Source: Pyrofollis japonicus (GTDB taxonomy: Archaea; Thermoproteota; Thermoprotei_A; Sulfolobales; Pyrodictiaceae). From it: 64,000 nucleotides of DNA. Below the pieces are notes generated by a model. It ran no database searches. It was not told the origin of the DNA and saw only the letters and a list, made by a program, of their open reading frames with translations. Position 1 is the first letter of the stretch. Every line of letters begins with the position of its first letter. Position numbers and translations under genes: made by a program. The stretch is taken from assembly GCF_033097485.1 (NCBI RefSeq), contig NZ_AP028634.1, positions 372,001-436,000 of the forward strand, written 5' to 3'. Below, in pieces: positions 27,073-35,526 of this stretch.

Positions 27073-28555
27073 ATAACCACCACCTTGAGGGTATTGATGA
27101 TATGAATTCTATATCATTGCTATAGAGCTGTCTTATGTCTCTGAGCCCGTAAAGAGCCATAGCGAGGCGTTCTATTCCCATACCCCAAGCCGCAACTGGA
27201 TATTCTATTCCAAGCGCATTTAGCATCTCAGGCCTAAATAAGCCAGCACCGAGCACCTCAAGCCATCCACTACCTATTCTAACGTATCCTTCTATAGAGG
27301 GTTCTGTGAAGGGGAAGTATGCAGGCCTAAACTTGTAATCAGTGAGCCCTAATCGCTCTAAGAACTCGCTCAGCATGCCTACAAGCCACCGAAGGCTTAC
27401 CCCATCCTCGCTCGCAATTCCATCAACTTGGTGGAACTCTGGAAGATGCCTTGGATCAATGTTTTCAACTCTATACACTCTCCCCAAGCTAAAATATCTA
27501 AAGGGCAAAGAAGGCTTCGTTGAAAGGATACGGGCAGATACAGCTGTTGTATGACTACGTAGTATCAGCCGCATAGCCTGGCGCGGATCCCATTTATAAC
27601 GCCACCCCTTGCTACCACCCATACCCTGCTCGTGAGCTTGTGCGACTTTTTTAACAAGCTCTTTCGGTAGCTCAGCCGCCGATGGCGCCTTTAGGTAGAA
27701 GGTATCAGTAGGACTGCGAGCAGGGTGGAACTGAGGCTGAAATAATACATCATAGTTCCAGAACTCGAGCTCAACAGGGGGAGCTTCAACCTCGACGAAA
27801 CCAAGCTCCTTCATTACGTCCCTAATATACTCTATGAACTGCGAAAAGAAGTTTAATCTCCCAGGAAGAACGCGTGGAGGCAGTGCCTCAACGTTGTATT
27901 CTCTTAGCCTTACGCTTCTCCACTTTCCACTCTCAATGAGCTCTCTCGTAAGCGCACCAATCTCGACAATTACCTTCTTCATAAGGCTTTCCGGGTCTTC
28001 GGGCAGTTCAACTATCGTTACCCGCTTCTTATGCACCTCTACGAGCTTACGGCGTTTAAGAAGCTTAATAGAACTAGGATCTAGCTTTTCTCCTCTCATA
28101 ATTTTCTCAATGATTTTTCGCTCGTCTGCAACAGCGTTAGCCGGGTCTACTACTAGCTTCACGCGGCCACCTTCAATTCTAATCCATTTCTTCTTCGACG
28201 CGTTAGCTATTGCTATGGGCGCTATATCTCCTAGCCTCTCCCTAATCGCGTCAACACTTGCCTCTCCACCCATTTCCGTAAGAAGCTTAACAAGAACCTC
28301 TTCTGGAAATCCTTCGCTAATATAGCGTTTGGCCTCGCTAGTTAAATGGTATTCTTCAACAATTTTTTCTTTCAATACAACTAGGCCTTTTGATGCGAGA
28401 AGTCTGAGCAATGCTTCTAAGCGACTTTTTTCGATATTAAGAATCTTTGCAAGCACATCGGTATTGTACTCCTTATTAGGCGAAATTTTCTTTGAAGCCA
28501 TTATCTTCAGCAGCTCGTACTCGGATTCTGATACAGAAATAGCGCCCAAACGCAT
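27053..28555 (-). CDS. pheS: Phenylalanyl-tRNA synthetase alpha subunit
   Basis: The catalytic class II subunit of PheRS. The N-terminal ~190 residues form helical winged-helix-like DNA/tRNA-binding repeats (EYELLKIMASKK..., LTSEAKRYISEGFPEE). The catalytic core has class II motif 1 (FVEVEAPPVELEFWNYDVLFQPQFHP in the subunit's usual wording), motif 2 (FRYFSLGRVYRVENID) and motif 3 (WGMGIERLAMALYG). Length is 500 aa. It forms the pheS-pheT operon. Confidence 0.96.
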   Translation of the reverse strand: MRLGAISVSESEYELLKIMASKKISPNKEYNTDVLAKILNIEKSRLEALLRLLASKGLVVLKEKIVEEYHLTSEAKRYISEGFPEEVLVKLLTEMGGEASVDAIRERLGDIAPIAIANASKKKWIRIEGGRVKLVVDPANAVADERKIIEKIMRGEKLDPSSIKLLKRRKLVEVHKKRVTIVELPEDPESLMKKVIVEIGALTRELIESGKWRSVRLREYNVEALPPRVLPGRLNFFSQFIEYIRDVMKELGFVEVEAPPVELEFWNYDVLFQPQFHPARSPTDTFYLKAPSAAELPKELVKKVAQAHEQGMGGSKGWRYKWDPRQAMRLILRSHTTAVSARILSTKPSLPFRYFSLGRVYRVENIDPRHLPEFHQVDGIASEDGVSLRWLVGMLSEFLERLGLTDYKFRPAYFPFTEPSIEGYVRIGSGWLEVLGAGLFRPEMLNALGIEYPVAAWGMGIERLAMALYGLRDIRQLYSNDIEFISSIPSRWWLYAGSKV

Positions 28556-28697
28556 GCCCCAGTACAGACAAGGACACAGACCAAGGACTATTTAAAAGCA
28601 ATCTATTAGACGTGTGCTTAATTTCCTATATGCAGGAAACAAAAATTAGTAAAAACTATATGCGTTTACCTAAGTTATGTGGCCCAAGTCTTATGGT

Positions 28698-29387
28698 TTA
28701 AAAACCATACTTTTCTCCGGGCTTCAGAATGACGACCTTTGTTGGGAGACCTTTCTCCTCAACCAGTTTCTTGAACTTCTCCGGGTCAGCTTGTATCACG
28801 GGAAACGTGTTATAATGCATCGGTATTGCAACCTTTGGCTTAATTAGCTCCACAGCCTTAGCTGCCTGCACTTCATCCATTGTGAAATGGCCACCTATCG
28901 GCAACATCGCTATGTCCGGTTTGTAAAGCTCACCTATAAATTGCATTTCAGCCATAAGGCCGGTGTCGCCAGCATGATATATTGTTGCCTCTTTGCCAAT
29001 TATTACCACTCCCGTCGGCGTACCCTTTAGCGAACTGTGGTTCGCAGGCGTAAAGAGTACTTTCAGATCTATTCCTTCGATGCGAAGCGGGCCACCTATG
29101 TTACCACCGATGACACGCTCTCCCTTGTCACCAAGCTTCTCTGCAACATCATTTGCAACCTCATAGACAGCTACTAGCTTGGCGCGTGGATTAATTTTCA
29201 TTAGCTCGACTGCTTCGCCGATATGGTCTCCGTGATCGTGTGTTACTACTATAAGGTCAACTTTGTCTTTGTATTCCTCAACATTCACCGGCGAGGCTGG
29301 ATTAGTGAGCCAGGGATCAATCAATATAAGGTAACTGTCTATGTTTACCTCAAAAGTTGCATGTCCTAGCCAGCGTACGTATCCCAT
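28698..29387 (-). CDS. Metallo-beta-lactamase-fold hydrolase, UPF0173
   Basis: A predicted metal-dependent hydrolase of the UPF0173 group. The metal-binding motif THDHGDH is at residues ~49-55, further ligands are visible in NHSSLKG, HAGDTG and IPMHYNTFP, and the N-terminus WLGHATFEV is typical. Length (229 aa) matches the family. The natural substrate is unknown for this group. The gene stands alone with about 140-170 bp of spacer on each side. Confidence 0.88.
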   Translation of the reverse strand: MGYVRWLGHATFEVNIDSYLILIDPWLTNPASPVNVEEYKDKVDLIVVTHDHGDHIGEAVELMKINPRAKLVAVYEVANDVAEKLGDKGERVIGGNIGGPLRIEGIDLKVLFTPANHSSLKGTPTGVVIIGKEATIYHAGDTGLMAEMQFIGELYKPDIAMLPIGGHFTMDEVQAAKAVELIKPKVAIPMHYNTFPVIQADPEKFKKLVEEKGLPTKVVILKPGEKYGF

Positions 29388-29558
29388 CTTTAACCACCCA
29401 GAAGCCTATTCTGAGACGCTTACACTCCTAGTTAAAATAAGTGGCATGAAAGAGCTTAAAAGACGTTAATGTTAATCTAGAAAACGCGATTACATTACCG
29501 TAACCATAAATAGTATATGCTTCACTATCTAAAGAGAACGGGATAAGTGACCTAAGAC

Positions 29559-29909
29559 CTAGCTAGCATTTTTCTGCCTGCGCTTCTCTCTCAGCGCAGA
29601 CCTAATGTCATGATAAGTCTCGGCATATATTGCATCAACTACTAGATTAACACCACAATGCGGACATTTTTCATCAACTATTTTGCCTATGAAATCTCCC
29701 TCTCGGAACTCTCTCTTCTTAACATAACCGCATTGAGGACACTTAAGCACCGTGACTACTTTTTGTTCCTCCTTATCCTTCTTCCTTGATCCAAGAACAG
29801 TTATAACCATATAGATTATCATTACCACTGAAAGAAGCATCACTGATAGTACGTAGACAGTGTAGAAGTCCAGAGACCCCATATCTAACACCTTCAACTC
29901 ACTGCGCAA
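29559..29909 (-). CDS. Membrane-anchored zinc ribbon protein
   Basis: A 116-aa protein with one N-terminal transmembrane helix (residues ~16-37), a basic stop-transfer stretch (GSRKKDKEEQK), and a zinc ribbon formed by CPQCG and CPHCG about 27 residues apart. The topology suggests a cytoplasmic zinc module. Its start overlaps the end of the upstream DUF1512 gene by 11 bp, so the two are translated together and may work in one complex. Function unknown. Confidence 0.6.
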   Translation of the reverse strand: MRSELKVLDMGSLDFYTVYVLSVMLLSVVMIIYMVITVLGSRKKDKEEQKVVTVLKCPQCGYVKKREFREGDFIGKIVDEKCPHCGVNLVVDAIYAETYHDIRSALREKRRQKNAS

Positions 29910-31044
29910 CTCCTAGAGTATTCCCAACTCCAACAATTATTACCGTGTCACCAGGCTTTGTCTCCTCTAGTATAAGCATTTTAGCTCGTTCAATCGCCTT
30001 ATTTACACCATCAACAACTTCTTTCTTTAAAGCCGTTATCGCCTCCTCTAACCCCATCTTTATGGCAATAGCGTACAGAGGTAGTTGATACTTAACAGCA
30101 ATACGCTCAATTCTTATCTTTTCTGGGCCTGGATCACCCATCGCGACTCCCGTGCCCTCGGCAACACTGCCTGTTGGCTCTCCCTCCATTTTCAGTGCAG
30201 CATCGATTGTTATAATTGATGCGATACTCGAAGGCGATAGCTTTTCAATTATCTTCTCAACAGCCTCACCCGGCCTTCCAACCGTACTACCAGGGCCTTT
30301 CGCCTTTACTACTATTATTCTCCGGTTTTCGAATTCATGCACGCTATATATAGTGTCCTTTACGATCTCTATAGGTCCTTCTAATCGCTTAAGACTATTC
30401 ATGAGCTTGTAGGCTGCAAGAGGGCCAGCTGCATCACCTATAGGTATACCCCTAGCTATAACCCGAGAAGCATCGTAGTAAGCCTTAGCTATTCTCATAA
30501 AGAGTGGAAGCATCATCCAAAGCTGCGCGACAAGGAGAGCGTTTCGTGTCTTTATTCCTGTTAGCAATATGTGTCTGATATACTTGTAGATAGTGTTCAA
30601 CGCATTTGCTATCGCCAAAAGAGTTACAACATTCTTTATATTGACGTCGCCGACGCTTTTAGGAAGACTACGCGCCACTAAAGCCTCAATACGTTCCTCC
30701 TCGGTGCGTAAAACTCTCTCTAAACGCCTAACTATATCGGTAGGCTCTATATCAACTGGACCTATAACGAAGTAGTCCAAGACAGTCTCTAGAATCCTGT
30801 CAATATTACGAGCCCCTAGCTTCTCAAGCCTCTTCCTAACCTCATCACGCACATCGTTTCTATAGCTCTCTATTACACGCAAACGCGACTCTATCTGGGC
30901 CTTCCATATACGAAGCTGAAAACCTTGTGCAATACCTAGGAACGCGAATATCGAGAGAATCGTAGAGATCAATATGCTTATAGCTATTATCCATGTAGCT
31001 AAATCTGATCCACCACCAAACCAAGGATTCGTTGCATTAGCCAT
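29899..31044 (-). CDS. DUF1512-like membrane protein
   Basis: A 381-aa archaeal protein with an N-terminal membrane helix (residues ~14-38), a charged helical region, further hydrophobic helices (~150-190) and a soluble alpha/beta C-terminal part containing the Gly-rich KGPGSTVGRPGEAVEKI and GVAMGDPGPEKIRIER stretches, ending VIIVGVGNTLGVAQ. The overall layout fits the DUF1512 family, from memory. No enzymatic motif is certain. It is coupled to the downstream zinc ribbon gene. Confidence 0.65.
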   Translation of the reverse strand: MANATNPWFGGGSDLATWIIAISILISTILSIFAFLGIAQGFQLRIWKAQIESRLRVIESYRNDVRDEVRKRLEKLGARNIDRILETVLDYFVIGPVDIEPTDIVRRLERVLRTEEERIEALVARSLPKSVGDVNIKNVVTLLAIANALNTIYKYIRHILLTGIKTRNALLVAQLWMMLPLFMRIAKAYYDASRVIARGIPIGDAAGPLAAYKLMNSLKRLEGPIEIVKDTIYSVHEFENRRIIVVKAKGPGSTVGRPGEAVEKIIEKLSPSSIASIITIDAALKMEGEPTGSVAEGTGVAMGDPGPEKIRIERIAVKYQLPLYAIAIKMGLEEAITALKKEVVDGVNKAIERAKMLILEETKPGDTVIIVGVGNTLGVAQ

Positions 31045-31193
31045 ACTTGTAACACCTAAGCCCTAAACCATTGTACATGTCAAAGCTTACTCCAATACAT
31101 CGTCCCTGCTTCAAATTCGAAGGGATTACAAACAGGCTCTCAAAAATGCTTCTATACAAGGGTTTTATTAGAAGCTATACATGGCTATCTCTA

Positions 31194-32111
31194 CTACATC
31201 GTTGTCACAATTACATCGCCGGAATCAGTTATTACAATTGTGTGCTCGAACTGAGCCACCATACCTCCACCTTTTTCTACAAGTACTGGATACTGAGCAA
31301 GGAATCCCATTCTTGATAGCCTGCGAAGTGCGTTACGAATGTCCTCAATAGGAGCGACATCGGTTAACCATCGCTCGCTGAACGGCAGCGTCCTGAACCG
31401 CTCGCGTATAGTATTAAGGACACGCCGCTGAATATCATTGAGCCTGCGTTTAAGATTCGGCCGAACAAGCGCATAAATAGTGACAAGATCTCCCTCTTTT
31501 ACACTTCCAGCACCATTTGTGCCAAAAGGCTCTATTGCATAAGCTTTCCCTGTGCCAAATTTGCCGCGGAGAAACGGCTCATACACATTCGGTATACTTT
31601 CACCTGCATGAATAGTGTACCTTGCAAGACTATGTCCGCCAAGATTACTTATTGGCTTAAACCCGTAGCTCGTAATCGTCGCCTCTATTATGCGCCCTAT
31701 CTCTGAAAACTTTACCCCAGGTGCAATGGCGCTAATAGCTTTATCTAGAGCTGACCGAACGGCTTCGAGTAACAATGACCATTTATCGCTAAAACTAACC
31801 GTTACTGCCGTATCAGCTATATATCCATCTACATGAACACCCAGATCTATCTTTACAACAGAGTCCTCGGGAACTAGAAGCTCATCACCAACAAGCGGGG
31901 AATAGTGCGCAGCAACATCATTTATCGAGAGATTACACGGAAAAGCAGGCTTGCCCCCCAGCTCAACAATCCTGTTTTCGACCCATGTACAAAACTCGTA
32001 GACGGATAAACCCGGCTGAATGCGCTTAGCCGCCTCCTCCCTAACCATCTTGGCTATTCGCCCAGCCTCAATATACGCCCTGAGAATCTCTTCGTCCACT
32101 CTTCCTAACAC
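31194..32111 (-). CDS. map: Methionine aminopeptidase, type II
   Basis: Removes the initiator methionine from nascent proteins. The dimetal ligands of the pita-bread fold can be followed: DLGVHVDGYIADTAVTV (two Asp), GGHSLARYTIHAG (His), AIEPFGTNG (Glu) and FEHTIVI (Glu). The roughly 60-residue helical insertion before the last ligand (PNLKRRLND... PIEDIRNALRRLSR) marks type II. Length is 305 aa. It is divergent from the 5S rRNA gene, with about 100 bp between them. Confidence 0.95.
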   Translation of the reverse strand: MLGRVDEEILRAYIEAGRIAKMVREEAAKRIQPGLSVYEFCTWVENRIVELGGKPAFPCNLSINDVAAHYSPLVGDELLVPEDSVVKIDLGVHVDGYIADTAVTVSFSDKWSLLLEAVRSALDKAISAIAPGVKFSEIGRIIEATITSYGFKPISNLGGHSLARYTIHAGESIPNVYEPFLRGKFGTGKAYAIEPFGTNGAGSVKEGDLVTIYALVRPNLKRRLNDIQRRVLNTIRERFRTLPFSERWLTDVAPIEDIRNALRRLSRMGFLAQYPVLVEKGGGMVAQFEHTIVITDSGDVIVTTM

Positions 32112-32177
32112 CCATCTAACGAAATGGAATCCCTATCTTTAAGAGTTAATCCACGATGCAAGAATCTTAATGAAAGG

Positions 32178-32183
32178 TATAAG
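32178..32183 (+). promoter_or_regulatory. TATA box of the 5S rRNA gene
   Basis: TATAAG, preceded by a purine-rich GAAAGG that may serve as BRE, is centred about 31 bp upstream of the 5S 5' end. This is the right distance for an archaeal promoter. Confidence 0.45.
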
Positions 32184-32211
32184 AACCCCTGATAACCACT
32201 GCCTCTGAACA

Positions 32212-32340
32212 CGGCCCGACCCGGCCATAGCGGCCGGGCAACACCCGGACTCATGTCGAACCCGGAAGTTAAGCCGGCCGCGTTGGGGGTAGCTGTGGGG
32301 TCCGCGAGGCCCCGCAGCTCCCCCAAGCTGGGATCGGGCC
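32212..32340 (+). rRNA. rrf: 5S ribosomal RNA
   Basis: The sequence carries the archaeal 5S signature GAACCCGGAAGTTAAGC near its middle. Its ends pair as helix I (GGCCCGA at the 5' end with TCGGGCC at the 3' end). Length is about 128 nt. It is a stand-alone gene, as is usual in Crenarchaeota. Its last 45 nt (32296-32340) are also the left attachment site of the integrated element, and the second copy lies at 48640-48684. The gene remains complete because the repeat restores the 3' end. The exact mature ends are estimated from the pairing. Confidence 0.93.
32296..32340 (+). repeat. attL, 45-bp core repeat (3' end of 5S rRNA)
   Basis: Identical over 45 bp to 48640-48684. The flanking bases differ on both sides (G versus T before, ATCT versus GCCT after). 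The left copy completes the 5S rRNA gene. Read on the minus strand, the core encodes PDPSLGELRGLADP, an internal part of the integrase. Confidence 0.95.
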
Positions 32341-32599
32341 ATCTCTCACCAACACTCCTGGTTGATCCCTGTTCTTTCCTGCCTGCTTCAAGCCTTGGTT
32401 CTCGCTGTGCTATGAGCGCTAGCAGTTTCTGTTGTAGCTGGTTGCTGGGGTCGCGTTCGCCTTTCTTGAGGCGGGCTTTGTAGTTTGGGGTTATGCCTAG
32501 ATCTTTGGGTCTTATCCCGTAGGCTTCCATTAGTTCCACGAATTCTGGTCCAGATAGGCGGCTTGTGAGGATCTTCTTCAATAAGTATTCGTGGCTCAA
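32296..32599 (-). pseudogene. int: Integrase N-terminal fragment, int(N)
   Basis: The N-terminal quarter of the SSV-type tyrosine integrase, separated from its catalytic part by integration. From TTG 32599 it encodes about 87 residues (SHEYLLKKILTSRLSGPEF..., with an HTH-like segment ITPNYKARLKKGERDPSNQL) up to the attachment core. In the integrated state the frame continues through the antisense strand of the 5S gene to a stop at 32105, giving a meaningless 164-aa fusion. In the excised circle it joins the part ending at 47609. The fragment cannot be catalytic alone. Confidence 0.88.
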
Positions 32600-32662
32600 G
32601 GCTCTTCTCCGCGCTACAGTCTTACACTTTTAGTAGGATAAAAGGGTTTCGACCCCGCAGAC

Positions 32663-32693
32663 TATTTGACTGGTATTTGACTCTTTATTTGAC
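32663..32693 (+). repeat. Three TATTTGAC iterons
   Basis: TATTTGAC occurs at 32663-32670, 32674-32681 and 32686-32693, spaced 11 and 12 bp, about one helical turn. They lie directly upstream of the TATA box of the rightward operon and between it and int(N). Related copies sit beside attR. They may be operator or integrase arm sites. Confidence 0.7.
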
Positions 32694-32698
32694 AAACA

Positions 32699-32706
32699 CT
32701 ATAAAG
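32699..32706 (+). promoter_or_regulatory. TATA box of the rightward operon
   Basis: CTATAAAG lies about 55 bp before the first start codon, predicting a transcript start near 32730. A GGGGGTGG ribosome-binding site at 32744-32751 supports ATG 32757 as the first start. Confidence 0.55.
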
Positions 32707-32756
32707 CTTACACAGATAGTAAGATAGTAACTGACCAGAACGTAGGGGGTGGTTTG

Positions 32757-33413
32757 ATGGGAGAGATCCCCGTCCGCGTATATTATGAGCTGAGTGATTT
32801 TTTGGAGCGAGTAGGCTCCTGGGACGAGCTATTGTTCGAAGTGGATGCTAGGCCGCTGGACAAGTACGGCGTGCTGCAGCAGCTCGTTCTGAGGATCTAC
32901 GCTACGAGCCGTGGAGAGATAGTGGCGTACGAGGACGCGGAGACCGTGAAGGCGTTCGACGAGGAGAGGGCCAAGCAGGTTCTCGGAGAATGGGTGGAGG
33001 TCCTCGACAAGCTGGGCGCCAAGCCTGGCAGGATCGAGGCCGCGCGCCTAGAGGACAGGGCCAGAGAGGCCATGGAGCGCACTAGGGAGGAGGCCCGCAG
33101 GAGGCTCGAGCCAATAATCGACAAGCTGGCCCCCGAGATCAGGCAGGTCCTCGAGAGGGAGCCAGAGAAGGCCTGGGAGCTAGGAGTCCTCGACAAGAGC
33201 TGCGTCTACCTCAGAGACCACGAAGAGTACCTCAAACAGGCCGAGGAGAAGAGGAGGCTAGCCGAGGAGCTGCGGGCAAGGGCACAGGTCATACAGAAGC
33301 TCAGGGAGACCGTGAAGCACCTACTAGGGCACGAGGAGATACAAGAGGCGCACAAGATAGCCAAACAACTCCTCGAAGAAGCCGAGAAATACGAGCCAAG
33401 AGACGAGTGGTGA
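32757..33413 (+). CDS. Coiled-coil protein of the provirus, unknown function
   Basis: The first gene of the rightward operon. From ATG 32757 it encodes 218 aa. The first ~75 residues are a mixed alpha/beta domain ([20 protein letters not shown]...); the rest is strongly charged and helical ([44 protein letters not shown]) and probably forms coiled coils. No enzymatic motif is seen. Its Arg/Glu/Lys and GC-rich codon use (AGG, CTC, GAG) contrasts with host genes. The stop is 7 bp before the ribbon-helix-helix gene. Confidence 0.65.
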   Translation: MGEIPVRVYYELSDFLERVGSWDELLFEVDARPLDKYGVLQQLVLRIYATSRGEIVAYEDAETVKAFDEERAKQVLGEWVEVLDKLGAKPGRIEAARLEDRAREAMERTREEARRRLEPIIDKLAPEIRQVLEREPEKAWELGVLDKSCVYLRDHEEYLKQAEEKRRLAEELRARAQVIQKLRETVKHLLGHEEIQEAHKIAKQLLEEAEKYEPRDEW

Positions 33414-33420
33414 CCAAGCA

Positions 33421-33588
33421 ATGACGCGGCACCTGGTCGTCAAGATTCCTGAGATGTTCCTCGAGGGCTTGGACGAGCTGGTGAGCGCTGGGGTCTATAG
33501 GAATAGGAGCGAGGCCGTGAGGGCTGCTATCAGGCTGCTCCTCGAGCGCCACGGTGTCCTCAAGCGACGAGTAGTGGGGGTGGCCTAG
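33421..33588 (+). CDS. Ribbon-helix-helix DNA-binding protein
   Basis: A 55-aa protein with the complete CopG/Arc-like fold: a beta strand (RHLVVKIP), helix A ([14 protein letters not shown]), the turn YRNRSE and helix B ([14 protein letters not shown]). The [15 protein letters not shown] segment is highly typical. Such proteins bind DNA as dimers, inserting the paired strands into the major groove at short repeats. It starts at ATG 33421 and ends at 33588, immediately before the GTG of the TFB-like gene. It is a good candidate for controlling its own operon through the iterons at 32663-32693. Confidence 0.85.
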   Translation: MTRHLVVKIPEMFLEGLDELVSAGVYRNRSEAVRAAIRLLLERHGVLKRRVVGVA

Positions 33589-34563
33589 GTGACGGAGGCT
33601 AAGAGAATAGTTATCGTCAATAATGATGGGCTCTTAGTGGATCATGCTACTGGCATAGTTGTCGATGATCTGCCCTTTGATTATGGCCCAGAGTGGAGAG
33701 CCTACGATGAGCATGAGAGGATGCTGCGCAGCAGGATTGGAGCCCCGTTGACGGAGCTTGTGCACGACAACGGGCTGCATACATACATAGTGTACTATGA
33801 GGCTTTGCGGAAGGGCTACGCGCGGCTAGCGAGGACGCACTACAAGGTGACCAAGGGCAAGTACGCGTCTAAGAAGATGATAGGGCTGCTGCAGCACCTC
33901 GGCAGGATCTGCTCCGAGGAGGACTTGCCGACAAGGATCTGCGAGGACTCTGCCTGGGCGCTCAAGGTTATCAAGAAGCGGGTTCCGAACGCGGGGAACG
34001 AGAACGCGGTAAGGGCTGCGCTAATGTATGCCCTCGGCGTCCATGGGCACCCCTTGTTCTACAAGTACAATAGTCCGAGCCTGCAGCGACTCCTACGCAG
34101 GGCTGGCATACTCTTTAAGCTCAACGAGGAGGCACTCGTCGACAGCTACGTGAGGCACCTTATAGCGGAGCTGGAGCTGCCCACAATAGTTGAGCTATAC
34201 GCCATGAAGATTTACAATGTTTTCATAAGGGGTGTTGGGAACCCCAGCCCACGCGTAAGGGCTGCTGCAGCAACATATGTTGCAGCAAAACTCGCGGACG
34301 CGGACGCGACAATGGACCGCTTATCGAAATCACTAGAGATAACGGACATGGCGATGAGGACGCTTCTCAAGAAGACCAGGCTAAGAGTACTCTACCTCGT
34401 CGACGGGGGACTCGTCGACGAGTGGCACCCAGGCAAAGACAGCCACGGAATACGGCAACCAAAGGAAATCGCATCCCGCTACGGCATAACATCCTACTCC
34501 TACATAGTCAACATACCTACCTCTAACAAGGAGCCGATAGCGGTGATAATATATGAGCGGTGA
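33589..34563 (+). CDS. TFB-like transcription factor lacking the zinc ribbon
   Basis: A divergent paralogue of archaeal transcription factor B, which bridges TBP, BRE DNA and RNA polymerase. Residues ~14-66 match the B-reader/linker of TFB (GIVVDDLPFDYGPEWRAYDEHERMLRSRIGAPLTELVHDNGL). Two cyclin-like repeats follow (~105-205 and ~215-305, including SPRVRAAAATYVAAKLAD). The N-terminal zinc ribbon, which docks on polymerase, is replaced by KRIVIVNNDGLLVDHAT and has no cysteines. It starts at GTG 33589, touching the ribbon-helix-helix stop. It might redirect or block host transcription; this is inferred. Confidence 0.75.
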   Translation: MTEAKRIVIVNNDGLLVDHATGIVVDDLPFDYGPEWRAYDEHERMLRSRIGAPLTELVHDNGLHTYIVYYEALRKGYARLARTHYKVTKGKYASKKMIGLLQHLGRICSEEDLPTRICEDSAWALKVIKKRVPNAGNENAVRAALMYALGVHGHPLFYKYNSPSLQRLLRRAGILFKLNEEALVDSYVRHLIAELELPTIVELYAMKIYNVFIRGVGNPSPRVRAAAATYVAAKLADADATMDRLSKSLEITDMAMRTLLKKTRLRVLYLVDGGLVDEWHPGKDSHGIRQPKEIASRYGITSYSYIVNIPTSNKEPIAVIIYER

Positions 34564-35032
34564 GAGAAGCAGCAAGGTTTCTATTGCATCTACTGGATCC
34601 TTTGGAGCACGCGCAGAGTCTCTCTCTGGGGAGGCTCAGGTATACAGACGTCTGTATACAGAAACTACTACGCTCTGCATAAGAGTACCACTACAATACA
34701 AAATATGGTATCTAGGACTAGAGCAGGAAAAGAAGAGCCTCATAAAGAAGACTATGCTGGGGATAATAGAGGGTCTCGCAACTGGCACAAGCCAAGCGCT
34801 GGGCTACACAGGAACTCCTGTTATCATTAACCTCAATATGAACGAGCAACGGGTCCACGTAGAGATCGATCCTAGGCCCCTCGAGGAGCTAATCCTCGAG
34901 CTATACGACATAGTAGAGATGCTGCTCAGATCGTCGACAATGTACAAGCCAGCCTTAAGGAACTTGGCCAAGAGACTCCAAACCATAGCCAAGAGGCTCG
35001 AGGAGGTCAAGGAGAAGTACATGACCAACTAG
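34553..35032 (+). CDS. Provirus hypothetical protein
   Basis: A 159-aa protein overlapping the TFB-like gene by 11 bp. The N-terminal ~30 residues are Ser/Gly-rich and probably flexible. The middle is compact (LCIRVPLQYKIWYLGLEQEKKSLIKKTMLGI), and the C-terminal half is helical and charged (RNLAKRLQTIAKRLEEVKEKY). The AC-rich segment near 34640-34690 includes a short TATACAGACGTCTGTATA palindrome (34639-34656) inside the coding region. No family recognised. Confidence 0.55.
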   Translation: MSGERSSKVSIASTGSFGARAESLSGEAQVYRRLYTETTTLCIRVPLQYKIWYLGLEQEKKSLIKKTMLGIIEGLATGTSQALGYTGTPVIINLNMNEQRVHVEIDPRPLEELILELYDIVEMLLRSSTMYKPALRNLAKRLQTIAKRLEEVKEKYMTN

Positions 35033-35043
35033 GGTGGCAGCAG

Positions 35044-35520
35044 GTGCTTGACAGCGTCACCTTCAAGATCCTAGCATATATCGCGCTGAAGAGGATGGAT
35101 ATCGATCCACTGACTAACTGCTTCGAGTTCAGTAAGGCGGAGTTCACTAGGGCCTACAAGAAGCTGCTAAGACATAGGCTGGTGGGGTTCCGCAAGTACG
35201 AGACCCTGTTCCGCAACCTCCGCAAATACGCCGAGGCAGGCAAGCTCGTAAAGTACGTCGACAGGGAGAAGGGGATCTACAAGACGTGCATCAGCAGCCT
35301 CGAGCTAGACAAGCGGTGGCCAAGTGTCCTCGAGGAGCTCAGAGGCCTAGAGACCACCGAGTGGCTGAGCATAGAGCTAGACGACTCCACGGCGGCGAGG
35401 CTCGAGAAGATAGCCGCGGAGCAGGGCAAGCGCCTACCCGACATCGTGCGCGACGCGCTAAGGCTCTACATCGACTTCCTCGAAGGCAAACACAGGATCA
35501 AAGAACCTGCCAAGAGGTGA
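35044..35520 (+). CDS. Winged-helix plus ribbon-helix-helix protein
   Basis: A 158-aa protein from GTG 35044. The N-terminal ~80 residues are helical with basic side chains (FSKAEFTRAYKKLLRHRLVGFRKYETLFRNLRKY), resembling a winged-helix unit. The C-terminal ~55 residues form a second ribbon-helix-helix: WLSIELDDSTAARLEKIAAEQGKRLPDIVRDALRLYIDFLEG. This makes it a likely two-domain DNA-binding regulator or replication accessory protein of the element. It is 11 bp downstream of the preceding gene. Confidence 0.6.
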   Translation: MLDSVTFKILAYIALKRMDIDPLTNCFEFSKAEFTRAYKKLLRHRLVGFRKYETLFRNLRKYAEAGKLVKYVDREKGIYKTCISSLELDKRWPSVLEELRGLETTEWLSIELDDSTAARLEKIAAEQGKRLPDIVRDALRLYIDFLEGKHRIKEPAKR

Positions 35521-35526
35521 CGATCT

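Noticed and set aside
32105-32295. C-terminal extension of the int(N) frame across the 5S gene.
   Set aside because: It is an antisense read of rRNA and host spacer created by integration, not part of the integrase.
34639-34656. TATACAGACGTCTGTATA palindrome as an operator.
   Set aside because: It lies inside a coding region well away from any start codon, so a regulatory role has no support, although it is perfectly symmetric.
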